Assembly: GCF_007859395.1 (NCBI RefSeq)
Contig: NZ_VOHD01000006.1
Span: 248,001-312,000, forward strand
Source: Planomicrobium sp. CPCC 101110
GTDB lineage: Bacteria; Bacillota; Bacilli; Bacillales_A; Planococcaceae
Length of the DNA stretch: 64,000 nucleotides
Direction of reading: 5' to 3'
The notes beneath the pieces are model-generated. The model ran no database searches and was not told the origin of the DNA. It saw nothing but the letters and a program-made list of their open reading frames with translations. Positions 42,994 through 51,711 of the stretch are shown here, in pieces; within the stretch, counting starts at the first letter, position 1; every line of letters begins with the position of its first letter. The position numbers were made by a program, and so were the translations under genes.

Positions 42994-44049
42994 TCATACC
43001 CATTTCTTTTCCTTGTGGACCGTTACTTGCCATACGAACCTTTTCACTGAGAAATAGGCGTAAAGAAGTTCGACAGATTTCCCTTTGATGAAAGTGCCGA
43101 TAAGCTTCTTGTCCATCCCGCCCGACAGGAAAAAGTCCAGGCTGCTGGTGACGCGCTCGTCTTGCATGATTTTCTTCAAGTGGGTTTTGATCAGCTGAGG
43201 GGACAATCCGCTTTTAGGATTGAACAAATTCCAGAAGCAAGTGACAACCCTGGAGGTGTAAAACTGTTCAAAAAGCTCTTTGTTTTTTCCTGAATAAGCA
43301 TTGTTCCGCTTTAGAAATTCCCTTGTTGTCCCCTGCATCATCTGCATGTTGTCAAACAAGTCGGCACGGAACTGGCTTGTGATCGAAGAGCTGTTGGAAT
43401 CTATATAGGAATAAGGGGTGCGGGGGCTCAAACTGACTCTTTCGCAATTCTCCAAGTACTTGAGGTTGAAGAGCAAATCTTCCCCCCAATTTACTTTGGT
43501 ATCAAACGCCAATGCAGCCTTCTTGATGACGGCCCGTGAATAAAGCTTGTTCCAATTGAAGTGGATGTAATAATCTTGATACAGCTCGCCGAAATGCTTC
43601 AAGAATTCTTCGAGCTCGTATTCGCCAGCTTTGGCAATGCTGAAAACCTTGGAGCTGATGACCACGCCATCCCTCTTAAGGATCTTCTTATACCCGCACA
43701 AGACCAACTGGTTCCGGTCTCCCATGGTTTTCACCAATTCTTCTGTCATGTCGGATTCGATAAAATCGTCGGAATCGACAAACTGTATAAAGTCGCCAGT
43801 TGCTGCTGCAATGCCTTTGTTTCTGGCCGCCGACGGGCCGGAATTCGCCTGATGGACCACTTTCACCCGTTCATCTATTTGTGCGTATCCTTCGCAAAGC
43901 TCACCGCTTTGGTCGGTGGATCCATCATTGACGAGAATCAATTCAATATCCCGATATGATTGGCTGCGTATGCTATCAATACAATTCGCTAAGTAAATTT
44001 CCGCGTTGTAAACAGGCACAATAATACTGACAAGCTTTTTCGACTTCAT
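42994..44049 (-). CDS. glycosyltransferase family 2
   Basis: A 351-residue GT-A glycosyltransferase. SIIVPVYNAEIYLANCIDSI (nucleotide-sugar site), LVNDGSTDQSGELC, GPSAARNKGIA and the metal DxD in QFVDSDDFIE are all present. C-terminal part (about 200-340) is helical with basic stretches, as in membrane-associated cell-surface GT2 enzymes. GGAGGGGGATC precedes the ATG. Probably adds sugars to a teichoic acid or polysaccharide; no sugar cluster neighbours confirm it. Confidence 0.92.
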   Translation of the reverse strand: MKSKKLVSIIVPVYNAEIYLANCIDSIRSQSYRDIELILVNDGSTDQSGELCEGYAQIDERVKVVHQANSGPSAARNKGIAAATGDFIQFVDSDDFIESDMTEELVKTMGDRNQLVLCGYKKILKRDGVVISSKVFSIAKAGEYELEEFLKHFGELYQDYYIHFNWNKLYSRAVIKKAALAFDTKVNWGEDLLFNLKYLENCERVSLSPRTPYSYIDSNSSSITSQFRADLFDNMQMMQGTTREFLKRNNAYSGKNKELFEQFYTSRVVTCFWNLFNPKSGLSPQLIKTHLKKIMQDERVTSSLDFFLSGGMDKKLIGTFIKGKSVELLYAYFSVKRFVWQVTVHKEKKWV

Positions 44050-44410
44050 GGGATCCCCCTCCAGCTAGATTTATGGAAAATGATGCCGACGAAAAAAGAG
44101 CAGTGTCGGACTATTCTAAATTGTATCACATAAATGTGAAGCTGGAGTAAATTTGATGTGGAGATTGTATAGTTTGAAGCAAAAATAATCTTCCTGTCTC
44201 TTCTTCCCAATCTGCTTAAGCTTGATCTCATAACGTTTATGCGGTATTCGACCAAGAAGAGCCAGTAGGTTCCACTCCAAAACGACCATCCATTTTTTTC
44301 AAACTGCCTACAATAATATTCAAGGTATGGTATACTTATTATATTAAATAACCCTTGGATCCTTCTTGACTTTTTTTAGTCACTTTCCATTGTGAAAGGA
44401 GAAGTCCAGT
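44050..44410. other. intergenic with promoter elements
   Basis: AT-rich 360 bases. TATACT near 44331 and a GACTTTTTTTAGTC mini-hairpin (44368-44382 region) lie upstream of the next gene; no gene found. Confidence 0.4.
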
Positions 44411-44644
44411 ATGACAAATGAGAGCATCAAAGCCCTTTTAGTCACCATTTGCCAGTACAACACTGTGCGCATTACCCAGACTTTCTCGAAAGATGATATG
44501 GATTGGATTCGTGTAAGATGCCTTCCCGGCACAAGCATCCTGGAACTGACTTATCTACAAAGTGAAAATGTCGAAACCTATGACTCTGTCGATGAAGCAG
44601 CTGCAGTTATTGAAAAAGCGCTCTATTCCCACGTTACTGTCTAA
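44411..44644 (+). CDS. hypothetical protein, 77 aa
   Basis: A small soluble alpha/beta protein: MTNESIKALLVTICQYNTVR, then VRCLPGTSILELTYLQS and acidic C-terminal helix SVDEAAAVIEKALYSHVTV. AAAGGAGAAG precedes the ATG and a terminator follows, so it is a real monocistronic gene. Family not recognised. Confidence 0.78.
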   Translation: MTNESIKALLVTICQYNTVRITQTFSKDDMDWIRVRCLPGTSILELTYLQSENVETYDSVDEAAAVIEKALYSHVTV

Positions 44645-44669
44645 CCCCTAAATCGAAGGGGTTTTTTTG
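44643..44669 (+). terminator. terminator of the 77-aa gene
   Basis: AACCCCT / AGGGGTT stem overlapping the stop codon, followed by TTTTTTTG. Confidence 0.88.
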
Positions 44670-44778
44670 TTGCCGAAAATGCTGAATGGCTTATGGCTTC
44701 TATTTAGCTTCTTCGTCTCGATACAGTAAAATAAAGAAGCGGAGTGTTTTTAAAGAACGAAGGAAAAGAGGAAAGCCA

Positions 44779-45411
44779 TTGAAATACATCTTATTCGACT
44801 TCGACGGGACACTGGCGGATTCGGCACAGCTATATATGAACGCATGGAACCTGTTGGCTGGCCGATACAATTTCAAGCCCGTAACGAAAGAGGATCTCGT
44901 ATCAACCAGGAATTTAACGATTCCTGAAAAAGCCAGGCAATACGATTTTCCGATGCATAAGCTGCCGGTCATTCTTCCGCAGATATACAGGTACTTCAAG
45001 GAACATGTCAATGATGTGAAACTGTTTGAAGGAATAAAAGAGACATTGGGTAAACTTGCGCAAAATGGATATATCATCGTGATTGTTTCCTCCAACTCAA
45101 AAGAAAACATCGACCTTCTTTTGCAGCAGGAACAAATCGGTTCTGTTTCACAGGTTATGAGTTCAAGCCGAATTTTCGGCAAGGACGCCGTAATAAAAAA
45201 ATTCATGAAAATTCATAACTGCGCGCCCCATGAGATGCTGTATGTTGGAGACGAAGTGCGGGATATTGTTGCCTGCAACAAAGTTTCCGTGCCTTTTATG
45301 TGGGTCAGCTGGGGATTGGACGGCTTTGAGCTGATAGAAAAGGAAAAGCCGAAATATGTTGCGCATACCCCTGAAGAGATCATCGATGCAATTTTATCAA
45401 ATCAGCCATAA
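44779..45411 (+). CDS. HAD family hydrolase, phosphoglycolate-phosphatase-like
   Basis: A 210-residue HAD hydrolase beginning at TTG: MKYILFDFDGTLADSAQLY (nucleophile Asp, DxDGT), cap with four-helix region, motif II IVIVSSNSKENI, motif III KFMKIH and motif IV MLYVGDEVRDIVA. AGAGGAAAG lies before TTG 44779; the upstream frame is basic noise. Substrate unknown, small phosphorylated metabolites likely. Confidence 0.9.
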   Translation: MKYILFDFDGTLADSAQLYMNAWNLLAGRYNFKPVTKEDLVSTRNLTIPEKARQYDFPMHKLPVILPQIYRYFKEHVNDVKLFEGIKETLGKLAQNGYIIVIVSSNSKENIDLLLQQEQIGSVSQVMSSSRIFGKDAVIKKFMKIHNCAPHEMLYVGDEVRDIVACNKVSVPFMWVSWGLDGFELIEKEKPKYVAHTPEEIIDAILSNQP

Positions 45412-45431
45412 ATACCATCCGAAAATCCAAT

Positions 45432-45469
45432 AAAAAAGAGCGAAAGGCATGTCCGCCTTTCGCTCTTTT
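45432..45469. terminator. bidirectional terminator
   Basis: AAAAGAGCGAAAGGC / GCCTTTCGCTCTTTT perfect stem between the convergent HAD and MFS genes. Confidence 0.95.
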
Positions 45470-45505
45470 GCCATCATGCTCGTAGTTTGGACCGGAGCAC
45501 TCGGT

Positions 45506-46729
45506 TTAATTTCTGGCCTCTCTTTGAACAGGTATAGCTTTCTTTTCAGCCATTGTATGAAAAGTGATCAAGCCCATCAATGATGTGACAAACAAAATTG
45601 CTCCCATCGGCACAGCTGTCGTCTCATCAATGCCCACTAGCGGCGATACCGCGGCTCCGATCATCATCGGAAGCATCCCGATAACAGCGCTTGCGCTTCC
45701 CGCGCGGTGGCCTTGTTCCCTTAATGCCAGTGTAAACGAACAGGTCAAGGTCATGCCGATGGTTATCATGTAAACGAAAATAGGGATGACAATTGTTGCC
45801 AAAGGCCCTTCCGTTATGGTGGCGACAAGCAAAACAGCTGTCGCAATGCCCGCTGTCGTAACGGCAATTTGAAGCAGGCGTTTTTCTGGAACGATGCCGG
45901 CGAACCTTCCGATGAGGTAACTGCCCAGTATGATAGCCAGCCCATTGATGCCAAACAACACGCTGAAAACTTGCGGCGAAACACCATAAATCCCTTGATA
46001 GACAAACGGCGTTCCGGACACATACGCGAAACTTCCCCCGTGGACCACCCCCACAATCAATGCATAGCCGATATAGGAACGGTCTTTCAAAAGGCTTCCC
46101 ATTGTTGCGAGCGATTGCCCGATCGAACTCGGGCTGCGCTTTTCAGGAGGCAAGGTCTCGGGAAGCTTCATGCCAACAGTCAACACAATTACAATTCCTA
46201 GAAACCCTAAAAAATAAAAGATGGTCTGCCAGCTGGCGAAAGGAAAGGCCAAAATCGCGCCTCCTGCCAACGGCGCCGCCATCGGCGCCACTGAATTGAT
46301 CACCATAAGCAAAGAGAAGAACTTGGTCAGTTCCCGGCCATCAAACACATCACGCACGACTGCGCGGGACAAGACGATTCCTGCCGAAGCGGTGAACCCC
46401 TGTAAAAAGCGCGCAACAATCAGCATCGTGATGTTGGTTGCAAGGGCGCAAAAAATGGAAGATAACGCAAATAAAGAAACCGCAATCAGAATCGGCTTTC
46501 TTCTGCCTTTGGCATCGCTGATGGGCCCGACAATCAGCTGCCCCAACGCAAGACCGATAAGGCACGTAGTCAATGAGAGCTGTACGAGCGAGGCGGATGC
46601 ATCCAAATCGGCAGCAATGCCTGGAAAGCTCGGCAAATACATATCGATATTCAGCGGAGCGAGTATTCCGAGCAGACTGAGAAGAAGCGCCAGACCAAGA
46701 CGCGCTTTTCCTGAAGGATTGTCAATCAT
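45506..46729 (-). CDS. MFS multidrug transporter, Bcr/CflA type
   Basis: A 407-residue MFS protein with 12 hydrophobic segments. The N-terminus NIDMYLPSFPGIAADL and loop 2-3 motif GPISDAKGRRKPIL mark the Bcr/CflA drug-H+ antiporters. ATG 46729 has AAAGGTGA about 10 bases upstream; a TTG three codons earlier is too near the site. Likely exports drugs such as bicyclomycin or chloramphenicol, or cysteine; the substrate is not predictable. Confidence 0.92.
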   Translation of the reverse strand: MIDNPSGKARLGLALLLSLLGILAPLNIDMYLPSFPGIAADLDASASLVQLSLTTCLIGLALGQLIVGPISDAKGRRKPILIAVSLFALSSIFCALATNITMLIVARFLQGFTASAGIVLSRAVVRDVFDGRELTKFFSLLMVINSVAPMAAPLAGGAILAFPFASWQTIFYFLGFLGIVIVLTVGMKLPETLPPEKRSPSSIGQSLATMGSLLKDRSYIGYALIVGVVHGGSFAYVSGTPFVYQGIYGVSPQVFSVLFGINGLAIILGSYLIGRFAGIVPEKRLLQIAVTTAGIATAVLLVATITEGPLATIVIPIFVYMITIGMTLTCSFTLALREQGHRAGSASAVIGMLPMMIGAAVSPLVGIDETTAVPMGAILFVTSLMGLITFHTMAEKKAIPVQREARN

Positions 46730-47137
46730 AATTACCAATCACCTTTCAAAGAAACTTTTGGCAGCTCTTTTCCCATCATTTAAACCTGCAAGATTCATCC
46801 TATGGTCAGAAGCAGCGCCTAATTGAAATTTCCAATGATTTTTCCATATTATAGATACCTATCTAAGCGTACCACTCCTTGGAATTTATAAACACCTGCT
46901 ATTCGAATGTAAGCGATTAAATACCATTTTTTTTGCTGCTTGCATCGCTATGCTGAACTTTCAAAACCTGAGGTCTTCATGGCACCGCAGATTTGGTCCA
47001 GTTCCCTTTCGAATGGGCAGTTTTCTGTGTCTCAGTGATTAAACGGAGCGAAAAAAGGAATACTCTATTGATAACCTTTTCGACATTGCTTTTAAGTGGT
47101 GTATACCTTAGTAGAAAAACGAATGGAGGATGCAAAG
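46730..47137. other. divergent intergenic region
   Basis: About 400 bases between divergent MFS and SDR genes. TCGACA (about 47077) with TATACC (about 47101) may form the SDR promoter. No gene or named operator recognised. Confidence 0.4.
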
Positions 47138-47911
47138 ATGATGAAAGCGAGTTTTGATTTGAGCGGCAAGGTCGCCCTAGTAACAGGAGCAGGAAGAGGA
47201 ATTGGCCGGACAATTGCGGAAGGACTGGCTCATGCGGGAGCTGATGTAGCTTTATTGGCTCGATCTGCAGGCGAGATTGAAAGGGCAGCCATGGAAATTC
47301 AAGAAACTACCGGAAGAAAAACGGTTCCTATCGTCTGCGATGTTGCAAACGGCAAATCCATCAACGAAGCTGTCAATACCGTGCTTGAGCATTTTGGGAA
47401 AATTGACATCTTGATCAACAACGCTGGGACAAGTGTCAGGGAAACAGCGCTCAACCTGACGGAAGATGACTGGGACAAAGTCATGAACGTCAATTTCAAA
47501 TCGATCTTCCTCATGTCCCAAGCTGTCGGAAAACACATGGTCAATCGGAAATACGGGCGTATCGTCAACATCGCATCTGTCGCCTCCAAATTGACCCTTG
47601 CTTCCGGGACGCCTTATGGGCCAAGCAAAGCGGGTGTTGTCCAATTGACCCGCCAATTGGCGAACGAATGGGCCACTCATGGAGTGACAGTCAACGCGAT
47701 CAGCCCTTGGTTTTTCAAAACCGCTTTCAACTCGGAAGCGCTCGAGAATGATGAATTCCGTACCTTGTTGGAAAACCGGACGCCCATGAAAAGGCTGGGA
47801 CAGCTCGAAGAGTTGATAGCTCCGGTCGTCATGTTCTGTTCTGATGGCGCCAGCTATGTGACAGGGCAAAATCTTTTTGTGGACGGCGGCGTCACGAATT
47901 ACGGGTTCTGA
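47138..47911 (+). CDS. SDR family oxidoreductase, gluconate 5-dehydrogenase-like
   Basis: A 257-residue classical SDR: cofactor motif [29 protein letters not shown], catalytic Ser in VNIASVASKLTLASG and YGPSK, C-terminal YVTGQNLFVDGGVTNYGF. Best family resemblance is to gluconate 5-dehydrogenase/2-dehydro-3-deoxygluconate-type SDRs; substrate not certain. ATG 47138 is eight bases after GGAGG. Terminator follows. Confidence 0.92.
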   Translation: MMKASFDLSGKVALVTGAGRGIGRTIAEGLAHAGADVALLARSAGEIERAAMEIQETTGRKTVPIVCDVANGKSINEAVNTVLEHFGKIDILINNAGTSVRETALNLTEDDWDKVMNVNFKSIFLMSQAVGKHMVNRKYGRIVNIASVASKLTLASGTPYGPSKAGVVQLTRQLANEWATHGVTVNAISPWFFKTAFNSEALENDEFRTLLENRTPMKRLGQLEELIAPVVMFCSDGASYVTGQNLFVDGGVTNYGF

Positions 47912-47934
47912 GCGCCTATCCCACAGATCGCAAT

Positions 47935-47979
47935 AAGAAAGCAGGATCAAGAATCCATTGCATTTGATCCTGCTTTTCT
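47935..47979. terminator. terminator of the SDR gene, probably bidirectional
   Basis: AGAAAGCAGGATCAA / TTGATCCTGCTTTTCT stem with a 13-nt loop between convergent genes. Confidence 0.93.
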
Positions 47980-48004
47980 CTTCAGTTATAGAATTGGCCT
48001 TGCC

Positions 48005-48673
48005 TTATTTCCATTTCAACAATCCGGTCAAATCGTCAAAGATAAAATCGGGATCTAAACCCAGCTCATCCACCGTTTGCTTCTTACGATTGATCCAAGC
48101 GGTCTGAAAACCAAAATTTTTTGCCCCGGCCACGTCCCAGTTGTTTGAAGATACAAATAAGACTTCCTCGTGTTTCAATCCGATTTTGTTCAACAAGTAC
48201 TGATACGAATAAAGGGAAGGTTTGAACTGTTTGATCTCATCCACACTGATGATCCCGCTAAAGAACGAGGTATAGCCGGCGTTCTCCACAAGGGGATCCA
48301 GCATATTATGCGAACCATTCGAGAAGACCGACAGTTCCTTGCCTTTGAGCTGCCCGAGCATATCTGCCACTTCCGGATATGGAGCCAAACGCAAGAACGC
48401 TTCAAATAATCCCTGCTCCTCCGCGGCATCCAGTTCCTCCTCTGCGTGTTCCTTGACCGAGAACCTTAACGCCTCTTTGGTTACCTCCGAAAAAGGGATG
48501 TACTTTCCCATAAGCTGATGCAGAAAAAGATATTCCATTTGTTTGGAATGCCACGTTTTACCAACTTCTTCCCCTTTGCCCGGGAATTTTTCTTCACAGG
48601 CTTCCGATATGGACAAAACATCGAACATTGTACCGTATACATCAAAGACCAGTGCTTTAACAGTTGAACTCAC
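48005..48673 (-). CDS. haloacid dehalogenase, type II (HAD)
   Basis: A 222-residue HAD enzyme with LVFDVYGTMFDVLS (nucleophile Asp in DxYGT, as in L-2-haloacid dehalogenases), motif II LSVFSNGSHNML, SVDEIKQFKPSLYSYQYL and motif IV VLFVSSNNWDVAGAKNFGF. This SNNWD pattern is typical of type II haloacid dehalogenases. GTG 48673 is placed seven bases after GGAG. Predicted to hydrolyse 2-haloacids or a related substrate. Confidence 0.9.
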   Translation of the reverse strand: MSSTVKALVFDVYGTMFDVLSISEACEEKFPGKGEEVGKTWHSKQMEYLFLHQLMGKYIPFSEVTKEALRFSVKEHAEEELDAAEEQGLFEAFLRLAPYPEVADMLGQLKGKELSVFSNGSHNMLDPLVENAGYTSFFSGIISVDEIKQFKPSLYSYQYLLNKIGLKHEEVLFVSSNNWDVAGAKNFGFQTAWINRKKQTVDELGLDPDFIFDDLTGLLKWK

Positions 48674-48747
48674 GCCATCGCTCCTTTTTGAACTTCTTTG
48701 ATTCCGTCCGCAAAATTGACCTGATTTCCGAAACAAGCCATGTCGAC

Positions 48748-49374
48748 CTATCGATCGAGCGTGTTGCCTTCCGCCGGAATGGGATTTTGCCTCAACGCGC
48801 CTGCCAAATGGTACGTGTTATAGGCCAGCCGTTCAATTGCTGTTTTTGTAAACTCGTTGTCCCTCCCTGCTTTGATATAAGACTCGCCTGGCCCGGCTTC
48901 TCCCACCCAGTAAGCATCCACGTTCGGAGGGATCAGATATCCAATGTGCGACAACCCGTACAAAACAGATGCCGCAGAATGCTTTGCACCGTCTTCATTT
49001 CCTGTCACGACAACACCTCCCACCTTGTTGTAGAACACCGCCTGGCCTTTTTCATTGGTCATACTGCTGCTGCCATAAAGCCGTTCGATTGCCAGAGTGG
49101 CCAATGAACTTTTTTCACCGAGCCAAATGGGCGTGCCAATGATCAATATATCCGCCTCTTTCACTTTCTTCAAGATTTGCGGCCATTCATCATTTCCACC
49201 CAAATCCTCCGCGATGCCAAATGCGATTTGATAATCGGCTAACCGGATGATTTCGGAGGCTACCCCCAGTTGATCGTAATGTTTTTGGACATCGTGGATA
49301 AATCCTTCCGTATTTGAAATCTCATCAGACTTTTTCAGCGAGCTGTTCAGGAACAACGCTTTTAGCGGCTTCAC
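48748..49374 (-). CDS. flavodoxin-like NAD(P)H-dependent FMN reductase
   Basis: A 208-residue flavodoxin-fold protein: KPLKALFLNSSLKKSDEISNT (FMN phosphate loop), ADILIIGTPIWLGEKSSLA (isoalloxazine loop), VVVTGNEDGAKHSAASVLYGL. GTG 49374 with AAAGGAGTGG upstream. It lies upstream of and in line with the HAD gene (74-base gap), so the two may be cotranscribed. Likely reduces FMN or quinones/azo compounds. Confidence 0.88.
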   Translation of the reverse strand: MKPLKALFLNSSLKKSDEISNTEGFIHDVQKHYDQLGVASEIIRLADYQIAFGIAEDLGGNDEWPQILKKVKEADILIIGTPIWLGEKSSLATLAIERLYGSSSMTNEKGQAVFYNKVGGVVVTGNEDGAKHSAASVLYGLSHIGYLIPPNVDAYWVGEAGPGESYIKAGRDNEFTKTAIERLAYNTYHLAGALRQNPIPAEGNTLDR

Positions 49375-49810
49375 ATGACCACTCCTTTGCATGGTTTGTC
49401 TTATCATATCCAAAGAAAACTTTGCTCTACCAATACCCGTACGCAGCAACATCAAACAATAACTGGTTTTTGGATTTCAATTTATATTACTGAATCATGA
49501 AGGGCCAGTTCGCTTTTTTTTTTTGAGTATTTTATCCACAAAAAAAGAAGCTAAGGCAGTTTTCAGTGCCTTAGCTTCTTTTAACGGTTTTGTTGTCTTT
49601 GGCTGGAAAGTTTAGCTGAGGCAGGCAAAGGAATAGATCTCCGGCATCCGTAAAAGAGCATTCCTTAAAAAAACGGCATGAAGCGGCTGCTTGCTTTGGG
49701 TCCATGGACTATTCGATCCACCTATGCTTTGGCGTGGAATGGCTGGTTTGATTATCATGGTCCGGTGATAGCATTATAACGCCCCCTTCATCTGTCTGGT
49801 TGGAGCTGCT
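49375..49810. other. gene-free region with a strong terminator
   Basis: No gene. Positions 49511-49524 are a 14-base T run. The hairpin at 49541-49582 is the only clear signal; the 230 bases beyond it show nothing recognisable. Confidence 0.45.
49541..49582 (-). terminator. terminator, probably for the GNAT gene at 49811
   Basis: AAAAAAGAAGCTAAGGCA / TGCCTTAGCTTCTTTT stem with 7-8-nt loop; the T-tract on the minus strand fits the leftward gene, though it lies 230 bases away. Confidence 0.85.
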
Positions 49811-50398
49811 TTAAAAGGGATGAGGAGATTCATTTTTAAAATCGAGTTTCACATGCTCAGATTCAAGCTGCACCTGCCATCTGTCTCTCTTGTTAATCTC
49901 CATCAGCCAGTTGCGCCCCTTGTTTATCACTATGGCTTTATGGAATCCGCATTTTTCATAGCATCTTATCGCTCTTTTATTGCTTAAATTCGGATCGAGA
50001 ACAAGTTTTTGAACATCTGTTGTTTCGTATAAAAAATCCACAAATTTTTTGATCATCACTGTGCCGATCCCTTGATTGAAAAGTTCCGGAACGCCGATAA
50101 ATTGGTCGATTCCGTATATTTTCAAATTTGAAGGATAGCCATACTCTTCTTTCTGCTCAGCTGTTAAATAATATTGCTGTATATAGCCGATTGGGATTTT
50201 GTCCATTTCGACGATATACGGGTGAATCGGCACATCACCGTTTATTCGCGGCCCATATTTTCTTCTTACCCGTTCTACGGAAAAAGGAGAATTCACATCT
50301 CCGTAAAACTCCAGGACTTCTTTCGTGCTTAGCCACTGTGCCATGACCTCATAATCCGAAACCCGCATTTTCCTGATGCTTATTTCAACCTTTTTCAT
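49811..50398 (-). CDS. GNAT acetyltransferase, aminoglycoside 6'-N-acetyltransferase-like
   Basis: A 195-residue GNAT protein of the AAC(6')/AacA-like family: ISIRKMRVSDYEVMAQWLS, PYIVEMDKIPIGYIQQY, GIDQFIGVPELFNQGIGTVMIKKFV (acetyl-CoA loop NQGIGT) and DPNLSNKRAIRCYEKCGF. GGAGGACC precedes ATG 50398. Chromosomal homologues do not always confer resistance; whether it acts on aminoglycosides needs testing. Confidence 0.9.
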   Translation of the reverse strand: MKKVEISIRKMRVSDYEVMAQWLSTKEVLEFYGDVNSPFSVERVRRKYGPRINGDVPIHPYIVEMDKIPIGYIQQYYLTAEQKEEYGYPSNLKIYGIDQFIGVPELFNQGIGTVMIKKFVDFLYETTDVQKLVLDPNLSNKRAIRCYEKCGFHKAIVINKGRNWLMEINKRDRWQVQLESEHVKLDFKNESPHPF

Positions 50399-50517
50399 CC
50401 GAAGCGGTCCTCCTTCAGAATCGATCTCGCCTAAAGTTCAAAATAGCATACTTACTTCAACCCTTTGCCGGATCAGCCCCTTTTTGCCCATCGCAAGAAT
50501 GCAAATCCCTGCACTTT

Positions 50518-51015
50518 TCAGACCAACTTGGACATATAGTATTCATCGACAAAGCGGTCCCCGATCAGCAGTGAATCCCTCTTCGTTCCTTCAATCTCGA
50601 AACCCATTTTCTGATATAAGCCCACTGCCGCTTTGTTTTCGCAGAGAACAGTCAAATCCAGCCGATGAAGCCCCGCTTTTTTTGCCCATTCTTCAAGATG
50701 GATGAAAAGATTGCTCCCGATATCCTTGCCTCGGCTGTCTTTATGTACACCAATAACGATGTATGCTCTATGGGCGATTCTCTGGGGGGTGTCATTTTGG
50801 GCGATCAAATATCCCAGAACCCGGCCATTTTCACAGGCGACAAACAGCCCCGATTTTTCTTTGCTGTTGATGGCCTCAATATAATCTGCAAAAGCTTCGG
50901 ACGAAACTGTCCTTTCGCCGGGATTGAAGAGCATATTTCCCGATTTTTCCGCATTCTCCATCACTTTCACCAACTGTTCAGCATCAGTTCTTGCCGCTTT
51001 CCGAATTAACGCCAC
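50518..51015 (-). CDS. GNAT family N-acetyltransferase
   Basis: A 165-residue acetyltransferase: VALIRKAARTDAEQLVKVME, VIGVHKDSRGKDIGSNLFIHL (acetyl-CoA loop; the usual R-G-x-G-I/V-G has K-D-I-G here) and AVGLYQKMGFEIEGTKR. GTG 51015 follows AAAGGGGC; a TTG ten codons earlier overlaps another purine-rich stretch and cannot be excluded. Substrate unknown. Confidence 0.88.
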   Translation of the reverse strand: MALIRKAARTDAEQLVKVMENAEKSGNMLFNPGERTVSSEAFADYIEAINSKEKSGLFVACENGRVLGYLIAQNDTPQRIAHRAYIVIGVHKDSRGKDIGSNLFIHLEEWAKKAGLHRLDLTVLCENKAAVGLYQKMGFEIEGTKRDSLLIGDRFVDEYYMSKLV

Positions 51016-51314
51016 AGCCCATGCCCCTTTCTTCAATCTATTCAAATTTCCTCAGAAACACTTTATGAAACCCCTTAGAAATTGCTGGATAAACAAAACT
51101 TCCACCTCATCCAGACGGAAGATTCCTTTACTGATATGCCATATTTGTAATGCCTTAATATTCCGTTTCTTTCTTTGATTATACGGATGTGCTGTACAGA
51201 TATCCACCGAACTTTGGAAGTTCTTCCAGTAAAGCTGGAGTATGGCTTCTCATTCAGCTGTATTCCGGGTTATTATCAGGTTATGGCATCTGCAAAAAAA
51301 GAGGAGAAAAAATT
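51016..51314. other. intergenic 300 bases
   Basis: No gene or recognisable regulatory motif; leads into the pseudogene. Confidence 0.4.
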
Positions 51315-51682
51315 ATGGAATGTTTATGCGAATAAGACCTTAGCTATGAAATAAAAGCAGAAGCAGATATTGCCGCAGACCCACTTTGGTGTTTTCGTTG
51401 CGGGTACAACCTTGAATTAGAAGAACTTCCAATATCGGCAAATCTGCTTACAAGTTGACAGTTTAGGCAATCCAATACGGTGAATGGATCGATTGGGAAA
51501 AAGACTGCCTGTTAACGGACGCTGTCAAGCTTGAACAGCAGCATAATGAAACAGGGCTGCTCCTAACCAAGAAACTGGTGAAAGAGCTTGGCGAAACTTG
51601 CAAAGTGACATTCTTCCCTTCAAACACGGCTTGGGCGGCAATCGGTTTTCTTCATAATATTGTTCCGGCTTCTTCTACTTGA
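51315..51682 (+). pseudogene. decayed hypothetical gene (CxxC protein family)
   Basis: With GAGGAG upstream, ATG 51315 begins MECLCE, then TAA (51333-51335). The frame continues DLSYEIKAEADIAADPLWCF with RCGYNLELEELPISANLLTS, meets TGA, and shifts frame to WIDWEKDCLLTDAVKLEQQH, then NETGLLLTKKLVKELGETCK, ending near 51682. At least two stops and one frameshift, yet the pieces line up with a known small Bacillales family (WCxxC ... YGEWIDW ... LEEQHN). It is a pseudogene beyond doubt in reading, though the family is uncharacterised. Confidence 0.85.
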
Positions 51683-51711
51683 AAAATAAGGAAGTGCTGT
51701 TCGAAACTTCT

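Noticed and set aside
49511-49524. 14-base T run as a strong terminator tail
   Set aside because: No adjacent stem precedes it on the plus strand; the real hairpin lies further on at 49541-49582.
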